A stretch of DNA of 6,645 nucleotides, from NCBI GenBank assembly GCA_029268165.1, contig JAJUGM010000193.1, forward strand, positions 1 through 6,645, given 5' to 3'. The notes under the pieces were generated by a model. It was not told where the DNA came from, did no database searches, and was given only the letters and a program-made list of their open reading frames with translations. This DNA comes from Bacteroidota bacterium (lineage in GTDB: Bacteria; Bacteroidota; Bacteroidia; Bacteroidales; UBA10428). The first letter of the stretch is position 1, and every line of letters begins with the position of its first letter. Shown piece after piece: positions 1 to 5,346 of this stretch. Made by a program: the position numbers and the translations under genes.

Positions 1-57
1 ATTTTTATTTTGCTTTATAAACAATAAATTTTTTTTAACGGACACAGATGGGCTAAA

Positions 58-603
58 TTAACCGATCCGTTGAGGGTTCTTTTTTATAAAATCAGTCCAT
101 CCTTTATATTTACCGGGAGAAGTGGTATTTCCCTGCTGGTAAAAATGACAAACTGCTACTGCAAGGCCATCAGTTGCATCGAGCTTTTCAGGCATATCTT
201 CAAATTTCATCAATTTTTGCAGTAGTGAAGCAACTTGTTGCTTTGAGGCATTTCCATAACCGGTTATCGACTGTTTAATTTTCCGGGGAGCATATTCAAA
301 AACCGGTACCGAACGGTATAACGCTGCTGAAATAGCTGCGCCCTGTGCCCTGCCAAGCTTTAGCATCGACTGGACATTATTGCCATAAAAAGGTGATTCT
401 ATAGCCATGGCAACGGGTTTATATCTGTCTATTAAATCAAGTACTTGCTCAAAAATGCAACGAAGTTTTTCATAATAATCTTTATGCTGCTGCATTTCAA
501 GGCAACCAAAAGTAATGAGAGAGGGCTCACGGTTCTGGGTCTTAATTATACCGAATCCCATAATATTGGTTCCGGGGTCGATGCCAAGTATTGTATTATT
601 CAA
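58..603 (-). CDS. ruvC: Crossover junction endodeoxyribonuclease RuvC (Holliday junction resolvase)
   Basis: RuvC is the homodimeric, metal-dependent nuclease that cuts Holliday junctions symmetrically. It works with the RuvAB branch-migration motor in the cytoplasm during recombinational repair. The 181-residue product is close to the usual family length. It opens with the first acidic motif GIDPGT (Asp9), followed by AIESPFYGNN (Glu69) and the C-terminal DATDGLAVAVCH (Asp142 and Asp145). All four catalytic carboxylates are therefore present, and the enzyme should be active. The start codon is TTG (601-603). No ATG or GTG lies between it and an in-frame upstream stop at 616-618, and the next Met (residue 15) would remove Asp9. 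The TTG sits two bases after the TAA of the S41 protease gene, so translation is probably coupled. No ruvA or ruvB is present here. I am very sure of the identity and fairly sure of the start. Confidence 0.96.
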   Translation of the reverse strand: MNNTILGIDPGTNIMGFGIIKTQNREPSLITFGCLEMQQHKDYYEKLRCIFEQVLDLIDRYKPVAMAIESPFYGNNVQSMLKLGRAQGAAISAALYRSVPVFEYAPRKIKQSITGYGNASKQQVASLLQKLMKFEDMPEKLDATDGLAVAVCHFYQQGNTTSPGKYKGWTDFIKKNPQRIG

Positions 604-605
604 GG

Positions 606-1880
606 TTAAAAGGCTTTCAGATATTTTCCAATAGGGTCAGTTCTTTCAATGAAAGTTACTTTCCCGGCGCTTTTTTCATCTTTGAATGATGCTGTCCCGG
701 TTGTTATGTAATTCAGCATGCTTTCAAGTGAATTCTCCTCCGGGTTGCCGAAATCTTTTGTAATATCGTCAGGTGAAGCAAAATCGGGCGCGATCCCGTA
801 ATAAAAATCACCTTCATTATTGGCGTTGGTATATCTGAATGAAACGGGCAGCAAAACATAATCAGCGCTGTTAAGAGGTAGAGCATACATGCCAACTGGT
901 TTGCCATGTGTGGAATCGCCTCCCAGATAAACCTCAACATAAGGTTTTGCACCATTAATTACCAGTTCACTGGCTGAAGCTGTGCCTCGGGTACCTATGA
1001 AGCAGAGACGGTTTAATGATAAACCATTTGCCTTTGCAGGTATATTCATTGTTGTGTCATAGCGGCTGTTTTTAATGTTATGCTTGAAATTTACAAGGGG
1101 GCTACCCTGAAAATCTTTACCTAAAATCCATCCGGCAAGATATTGGGCCACTTCAACACTTCCTCCGCCATTATATCGCATGTCAATTATCAGATCATTT
1201 ATGCCTGTCTGGCTGAAAAAGTTAAAAGCCTCGTCAAGCTCGGTTTTCGCTGCATCAATAAAATCCTGAAAAACCATATAACCAATAACCTCATTGTTCC
1301 ATTTAATTGTATCATAATATAAAACAGGCGTAATAGCTATTTCTTCTTTTGTCAGGTTTAAAGTAACTGATTCATTTTTTTCATTCAGGAATTCTATATT
1401 GTTCCTGATACCAATTTCCTGGTTACCCAAAAGAGACATAACGTTTTCAGGGGTTGCAGAAGTATTGTTTACTTTGTTAATTATCCATCCTCTTCTTACG
1501 CCATTGTTGTATGCCTGAGTTGATCTGTAAACAAAAGCTATCCTTATTTTATTCAGCTCATCAACAGCAAGCGACATACCATGTCCTATCATCTTGCCTT
1601 CCTCAAAATACTGGTTAAATTCTTCTTTTGTCAGAACAGCACTCCACTTGTCAAGCGGCTTATAACGTAAAGCCTCAAGAAAGATTTCGGGTGTGGCATA
1701 ATCGGCGAAATTAACAGCAGGAAGGTATTCATACCAGAGATATATATCAAGCATGTAATAATATATTTCCCGGTTTACCGCTATTTTATCAAAGTCGTCA
1801 TCATCATTTTTACTGCATGAAACAACAAGAACAAGTAAAGCAACAATAAACAGTCTTTTAAGAATAACCAGTGTTTTCAT
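606..1880 (-). CDS. S41-family (C-terminal processing type) protease, PDZ-containing surface lipoprotein
   Basis: This is a serine protease of the Tsp/CtpA (S41) family with a Ser-Lys dyad, expected to act on envelope or extracellular proteins. I chose the start at 1880 (424 residues) over the ATG at 1907 (433 residues). It gives a standard lipoprotein signal, with MKTLVILKR followed by a hydrophobic stretch and the lipobox VVSC (Cys22). The residues after the Cys are SKNDDDDFD, resembling the Bacteroidota lipoprotein export signal, so I infer a surface location. Numbered from 1880, an N-terminal S41_N-like helical domain spans about 35-90 (IYLWYEYLP) and a PDZ domain about 99-180 (AYNNGVRRGWIINKVN). 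The catalytic core spans about 196-370, with DMRYNGGG at 233-240, GTASASE carrying Ser302, and THGK carrying Lys327. The 25-residue Ser-Lys spacing matches the family. The substrate is unknown. The gene lies directly upstream of ruvC and downstream of the transporter on the same strand. Confidence 0.9.
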   Translation of the reverse strand: MKTLVILKRLFIVALLVLVVSCSKNDDDDFDKIAVNREIYYYMLDIYLWYEYLPAVNFADYATPEIFLEALRYKPLDKWSAVLTKEEFNQYFEEGKMIGHGMSLAVDELNKIRIAFVYRSTQAYNNGVRRGWIINKVNNTSATPENVMSLLGNQEIGIRNNIEFLNEKNESVTLNLTKEEIAITPVLYYDTIKWNNEVIGYMVFQDFIDAAKTELDEAFNFFSQTGINDLIIDMRYNGGGSVEVAQYLAGWILGKDFQGSPLVNFKHNIKNSRYDTTMNIPAKANGLSLNRLCFIGTRGTASASELVINGAKPYVEVYLGGDSTHGKPVGMYALPLNSADYVLLPVSFRYTNANNEGDFYYGIAPDFASPDDITKDFGNPEENSLESMLNYITTGTASFKDEKSAGKVTFIERTDPIGKYLKAF

Positions 1881-1921
1881 TGAGCAAATTAACTTAAATG
1901 AAACCATAAATAATTTAACTA

Positions 1922-1929
1922 CAAATATC
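1922..1929 (-). promoter_or_regulatory. Possible Bacteroidota-type -7 element upstream of the S41 protease gene
   Basis: Read on the minus strand, this is GATATTTG, one mismatch from the Bacteroidota sigma-ABfr -7 consensus TAnnTTTG. Transcription from it would begin near 1915, giving a leader of roughly 35 bases to the start at 1880 but only a few bases to the ATG at 1907. That weakly supports the shorter reading frame. No clear -33 TTTG is seen, because the expected place is filled by a run of ten A. In DNA this AT-rich, such a match can occur by chance. Confidence 0.2.
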
Positions 1930-1941
1930 GTTTTTTTTTTA

Positions 1942-2835
1942 TTATGCCTTCATTTCCGACATAGATTGTTGAATAATAATGCCTGTAATTATTAACACAA
2001 GGCCTGCAACAGAGGTAAAATAAATGGTTTCATGCAATATTAAATGAATAAATATCAATGATAAAAATGGCGTCATGTAAATAAGATTAGATACTCTTGC
2101 AGTGGAAGTTGCATATTGCAATGCTTTAATCCAGAATACAAACGTTATCCCCATTTCAAATAATCCCGTATAAACAGCTGGCAGAATTCCAGCTGTTGAA
2201 ATGGTTTTTAATTCTCCGGTAAGGCTGCACCATAACGATATAAACAACGAAGAGAACAAGAAACTGGTTAATAATCTTACCTGGTCATCACGCTTGTCTT
2301 TCAGATTTAAAATCCAGTATAATGACCAAATCACTGATGATGATAAGGCAAGCAAGACGCCAAAAGGCTGATGAATATTCAAACCGGTAAATGAGCCCTG
2401 TAGCGATAGTAAGAATACACCGCTGAAACTTATCGCCATAGCAACTACACTGATTAACCGGGTTTTTTGTTTTAGCAGCAGTATGGATAATAAAACAAGC
2501 ATTACTGGCCAGATAAAATTGATGGGTTGTGCCACCTGAGCTGGTAATACAGAATATGCCTTAAAAAGAATAAGATAATAAAAAAACGGATTTAAAAGTC
2601 CAAGTATTCCTGAGTTAATAGTTTGCTTTATTGATTGTGCAAAAAACTGCCTCCATTTATTATTTAAAATTGCCTGAATGATCAGAGCCAGAGAGGCTGT
2701 GTGGTTGGCAATAAATAAAAGTTGTGCTGCACTTAAATACCTGAGCGATAGCTTAAAGGCCACAGCCACAGTTGACCAGCATAACACTGCCAGGCCTGCA
2801 TATAGCAGGGCAATGTTGTTGTTTTTAACAATCAT
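1942..2835 (-). CDS. DMT superfamily transporter (EamA family)
   Basis: This is an inner-membrane permease of the drug/metabolite transporter superfamily. Such proteins usually export or import small metabolites, and the substrate cannot be read from sequence. The 297-residue product has the standard length and two tandem EamA halves, at about residues 9-144 and 157-288. Each half has five predicted membrane helices, roughly 8-28, 36-55, 73-92, 97-121, 127-146, 156-176, 188-206, 217-236, 246-266 and 270-289. The first helix contains LAVLCWSTVAVAFK, and helices 3-4 contain LNPFFYYLILFKAYSVLPAQVAQ, both typical EamA-like stretches. The ATG at 2833-2835 is the natural start because the first helix begins right after it. 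The gene is divergent from the repeat-protein gene and lies 61 bp upstream of the protease start, so it could be first in a transcript with the protease and ruvC. The family call is firm; the substrate is unknown. Confidence 0.92.
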   Translation of the reverse strand: MIVKNNNIALLYAGLAVLCWSTVAVAFKLSLRYLSAAQLLFIANHTASLALIIQAILNNKWRQFFAQSIKQTINSGILGLLNPFFYYLILFKAYSVLPAQVAQPINFIWPVMLVLLSILLLKQKTRLISVVAMAISFSGVFLLSLQGSFTGLNIHQPFGVLLALSSSVIWSLYWILNLKDKRDDQVRLLTSFLFSSLFISLWCSLTGELKTISTAGILPAVYTGLFEMGITFVFWIKALQYATSTARVSNLIYMTPFLSLIFIHLILHETIYFTSVAGLVLIITGIIIQQSMSEMKA

Positions 2836-2848
2836 GCTATCTTATAGC
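2836..2848. repeat. Short perfect inverted repeat against the transporter start codon
   Basis: GCTAT and ATAGC are separated by CTT and directly abut the transporter start codon. In the transporter mRNA they would form a five-pair hairpin with a three-base loop ending at the base before AUG. With only two G-C pairs it is weak. It might modulate initiation, but chance is an equally good explanation in AT-rich DNA. Confidence 0.3.
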
Positions 2849-2902
2849 TAATGAACTATTCTTATCTTAATATGTCAAATGGGGTTTAAAATAACTAATT
2901 TT

Positions 2903-2938
2903 ATCATAATAAATATTTCTCTCATCATAATAATAAAT
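2903..2938. repeat. Pair of imperfect direct repeats spaced 21 bp apart
   Basis: ATCATAATAAAT (2903-2914) recurs as ATCATAATAATAAAT (2924-2938). The shared ATCATAAT cores start 21 bp apart, which is about two helical turns and would place both on the same face of the DNA. This geometry suits a dimeric or cooperative regulator, but low sequence complexity makes a chance match possible. Confidence 0.3.
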
Positions 2939-3004
2939 TAACTGACAAAACAAAATATCAAAAATGAAACCAACTATAAATATCCACGTTAAACTATTCT
3001 GAAA

Positions 3005-3029
3005 TACAATACAATACTATACTATACTA
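3005..3029 (+). repeat. Pentanucleotide tandem repeat running into a start codon
   Basis: Five consecutive 5-bp units, TACAA twice then TACTA three times, end on the A of the ATG at 3029-3031. The tract occupies the whole ribosome-binding region of the repeat-protein gene, and there is no Shine-Dalgarno sequence. Gain or loss of units would change leader length and promoter-to-start spacing without changing the reading frame. Confidence 0.85.
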
Positions 3030-4801
3030 TGAAAAAGCTACTAATAATCATTTTGATTATTCTATTTGGCCGGGGAATTGTTTTCAGCCAGGAAATAATA
3101 AAAGAAAATCCCCGGGTTTTTAAGGCAGAAGACGGCAAATTATACATCAACAAAAAGCTACCTGTTTATTTATGGTTGTCTGTATCCCCGGATGACAATG
3201 CCCCTGCCTACAGGCTTATGAGTGACAGTTCAAAGCAATACAGCAACCCGATGTACTTTGATACCGAAGGAATTAACACCGTAAGGTCACCATGGGCTGT
3301 TGATACAGTAACAAAGGAAGTTGTCTATCCTTTACAGGATATAATATTTGAAGTATATGCCGACAGTAAGCCACCTGTAACAACTGCAAAGTTTTCAGGT
3401 AGTAATTCTGTGGCGCGCGAAGGGAAAGTATTTTATAACGGAAAAGTTGAAGTTGCATTTGCATCAGATGATGAAGTTTCAGGCGTTTTGTCCACATTTT
3501 ATTCTATTAATGGCAAAGCTTATGAGAAATACCTGAAACCCTTTATAATCGAACAGGACGGGAAGTATAATCTTTTATATTATTCAACCGATAAGGTTGG
3601 CAATTATGAAGAACCTAAAGAAAAAATTGTATTTATAGACAATACTCCGCCTGTTTCGACCTTTAATATTGATGGCCTGAAAAACGGAAATTTTATATCT
3701 CCGAATGCTAAAATTATCCTGTCAGCCTCCGATGAATTATCGGGAGTTAAAACAATATTTTACAGAATTAACCAGGGTAATGAATATCCTTATACTGCAC
3801 CTATACCGGCAAGCAAGCTGGCCGACGGAAAAACGCAGATTTCATTTTATGCTGTTGACTTCCCGGGAAACAAAGAGACCCCAAAAACAATAGGCAATAT
3901 TGTTTCTCAAAAGTCATCCGGCAATAAGGATAAAGGTGAAAAGATCATATTTGAATTTTATATTGACAATGCGCCACCTGTCGTGAACCGTTCCATTGAA
4001 GGAGATCAGGCAAAAGGCGCCTATGTGTTTATTTCTCCCAGAACGCAGATATTATTCAGCGCTGATGATGACAAATCGGGTGTTGAAAACATTTTTTACA
4101 GTATCAATAGCAATGCGCTGAATGGGGTTTATAGCAATCCTGTAAAAATCAGTAATCACGGCCTTCAATATATTTACTATAAAGCGGTTGATTTTGTCGG
4201 AAATTCATCAGTTCCCGCATCATTAAGGGTTTATGTTGATGCAAAGCCGCCTGTTGTCAATCTCACAATGACCGGCCTTAAATACAGCAAGAAAGATACA
4301 ATATACGTAGGGAAAGATATTCTTTTCATTTTGCAGGGGAATGACAGTGAATCAGGACTGAACAGTATTTTTTATAAAACTGATAACGGAGCATTTGAAA
4401 AGTATGAAAAACCTTTCACAATAAAGGATGTTGGTTTACATAAAATACAATTTTATGCAACTGACAAAGTAAATAATAAATCAGAAGAAAAGACGGTTGA
4501 GTTTTACGTTGACCTTTTACCGCCTGATATTCATTACCAGTATAGTGTGCTGGCCATTGGTTCAAAACAGGTGAGGGATGAGGAATATACCATATATCCG
4601 ACCAATACCCAGATTTATCTTGGAGCAACAGACAAGGAATCAGGCGGGGAAATCATTCAGTATGCGGTTAACGGCGGGCCGTTAAAGAGCGAACTTCCTA
4701 TTAAAAACCTGTTGCCTGGTAACTATATTATAAAAATTATTGCAACTGATGTATTAAAAAATAAATCTGAAAAAGAAATAAAATTTTCAATTGAGAAATA
4801 A
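3029..4801 (+). CDS. Exported protein of tandem Ig-like/OmpL47-type repeats
   Basis: This 590-residue protein begins with a Sec signal peptide (MKKLLIIILIILF, likely cleavage after FS at residue 20). The rest is tandem beta-rich modules of about 91 residues. Each ends in a D-x-x-PP linker (PP at 115, 207, 316, 407 and 498). Each carries a D-x-x-SG-(V/L) turn followed by FYxIN, then a Y-x-x-P segment and a YxxTDxxGN-like strand. The pattern resembles what databases call OmpL47-type domains. The second clear copy carries about 18 extra residues (near 287-305, rich in K, S and G). Residues 24-114 look like a degenerate extra copy. There is no lipobox, no membrane anchor at the end and no recognisable T9SS C-terminal domain, so the protein is periplasmic or held in a complex. 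Such repeats usually bind proteins or glycans, and no catalytic motif is seen. Its stop overlaps the start of the YfiR-like gene, suggesting the two products act together. Confidence 0.85.
   Translation: MKKLLIIILIILFGRGIVFSQEIIKENPRVFKAEDGKLYINKKLPVYLWLSVSPDDNAPAYRLMSDSSKQYSNPMYFDTEGINTVRSPWAVDTVTKEVVYPLQDIIFEVYADSKPPVTTAKFSGSNSVAREGKVFYNGKVEVAFASDDEVSGVLSTFYSINGKAYEKYLKPFIIEQDGKYNLLYYSTDKVGNYEEPKEKIVFIDNTPPVSTFNIDGLKNGNFISPNAKIILSASDELSGVKTIFYRINQGNEYPYTAPIPASKLADGKTQISFYAVDFPGNKETPKTIGNIVSQKSSGNKDKGEKIIFEFYIDNAPPVVNRSIEGDQAKGAYVFISPRTQILFSADDDKSGVENIFYSINSNALNGVYSNPVKISNHGLQYIYYKAVDFVGNSSVPASLRVYVDAKPPVVNLTMTGLKYSKKDTIYVGKDILFILQGNDSESGLNSIFYKTDNGAFEKYEKPFTIKDVGLHKIQFYATDKVNNKSEEKTVEFYVDLLPPDIHYQYSVLAIGSKQVRDEEYTIYPTNTQIYLGATDKESGGEIIQYAVNGGPLKSELPIKNLLPGNYIIKIIATDVLKNKSEKEIKFSIEK
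3098..4798 (+). repeat. Six protein-level tandem repeats of about 91 codons
   Basis: Using the PP linkers as borders, the modules lie at about 3098-3370 (degenerate), 3371-3646, 3647-3973 (with insert), 3974-4246, 4247-4519 and 4520-4798. The periods in residues are 91, 92, 109, 91, 91 and 93. The copies are recognisable in protein but diverged in DNA, so they are old duplications and not a recombinationally active DNA repeat. Confidence 0.7.
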
Positions 4802-5322
4802 TGACTATGACGAAAAGAATCCTTCAAACCGTAATTGTTTTCCTGATAATAACTGTTCAGCATGTGTATTCGCAGGAAGAAAAATATATTGGTTTATTCT
4901 TATATAATTTCACCAAGTTTTTTGACTGGCCTGAAAATGCAAAAACCGGCGATTTTGTAATAACAGTATTAGGCCATGAGTCAGTGGCAAAAGAACTGAA
5001 GCAGATTTCAGGTATGAAAAAAGTAGGCAGTCAGAATATAGTAATAAAAAGTATTTCAAACCCTTCAGAAGTAGAAAGGTGCCAGATTATGTTCGTTGGT
5101 TTCTGGCATAGCCGTTATTTACCACAGATCATGGAGAAACTTCAGAATGAACCATGCCTGATAGTTACTGAAAAAGAAGGTTTACTGAAGCAGGGTGCTG
5201 CCATTAACTTTCTTGTATTGGAGAATACAATTAAGTTTGAAATGAAGAAAAGCAATGCAGTAAAACAGGGCCTAAAAATTGACCAGCGTATTATGGAGCT
5301 GGCGATGAAAGTGGAAGATTAG
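4801..5322 (+). CDS. YfiR family (DUF4154) exported protein
   Basis: This is a 173-residue exported protein of the YfiR/DUF4154 family. A signal peptide covers residues 1-24 (hydrophobic core near 8-19, likely cleavage after VYS). Family landmarks follow in order: YIGLFLYNFTKFFDWP (29-44), a VLG strand near 56-58, CQIMFVG (94-100), CLIVTEKEG (119-127), GAAINFLV (132-139), and a C-terminal GLKIDQRIMELA (157-168). Two cysteines (94 and 119) could form a disulfide. In Pseudomonas, YfiR is a periplasmic repressor of the diguanylate cyclase YfiN; no cyclase is in this window, and the role here is unknown. The ATG at 4801 overlaps the TAA of the upstream gene (TAATG), which indicates translational coupling. 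A second ATG at 4807 would also give a working signal peptide. The family call is good; the function is open. Confidence 0.87.
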   Translation: MTMTKRILQTVIVFLIITVQHVYSQEEKYIGLFLYNFTKFFDWPENAKTGDFVITVLGHESVAKELKQISGMKKVGSQNIVIKSISNPSEVERCQIMFVGFWHSRYLPQIMEKLQNEPCLIVTEKEGLLKQGAAINFLVLENTIKFEMKKSNAVKQGLKIDQRIMELAMKVED

Positions 5323-5346
5323 ACAGGGGGAGACAGTGATTAATCT
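5316..5346. repeat. Inverted repeat across the convergent gene ends
   Basis: AGATTA (5316-5321) and TAATCT (5341-5346) flank a 19-base spacer spanning both stop codons of the convergent genes. A bidirectional terminator would be expected here. However, the stem is short and AT-rich and neither strand has a T-run after it, so it is not a canonical intrinsic terminator. Confidence 0.25.

Larger units (their letters stand above)
2836..3028. promoter_or_regulatory. AT-rich divergent intergenic region between the transporter and repeat-protein genes
   Basis: This 193-bp region must carry the promoter for the plus-strand pair and probably one for the minus-strand cluster. On the minus strand a TTGACA lies at 2873-2878, but no convincing -10 or -7 partner follows at proper spacing. 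On the plus strand I found no good TAnnTTTG. The region also holds direct repeats (2903-2938), a tiny ORF (2964-3002) and a pentanucleotide repeat (3005-3029). The promoter role is inferred from gene orientation rather than from clear boxes. Confidence 0.5.

Noticed and set aside
1..57. Possible intrinsic terminator after ruvC in the T-rich start of the window
   Set aside because: The T-run at 29-36 is on the plus strand. On the ruvC strand it is an A-run, and no hairpin followed by T residues is present.
713..955. 80-codon minus-strand open frame
   Set aside because: It lies wholly inside the S41 protease catalytic region in another frame, and its translation has no family resemblance.
1881..1907. 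Nine-residue N-terminal extension of the S41 protease (ATG at 1907)
   Set aside because: It would place MVSFKLICS before an already complete lipoprotein signal peptide. The ATG at 1880 gives a normal n-region and lipobox distance, though the longer start is not strictly excluded.
3273..3497. 74-codon minus-strand open frame
   Set aside because: It is antisense to the exported repeat protein, with low-complexity Leu/Gln-rich composition typical of a shadow frame.
3705..3893. 62-codon plus-strand open frame
   Set aside because: It is an alternative frame inside the second repeat module of the exported protein, with no initiation context or recognisable domain.
4416..4628. 70-codon minus-strand open frame
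   Set aside because: It is antisense to the last modules of the repeat protein, with no recognisable features.
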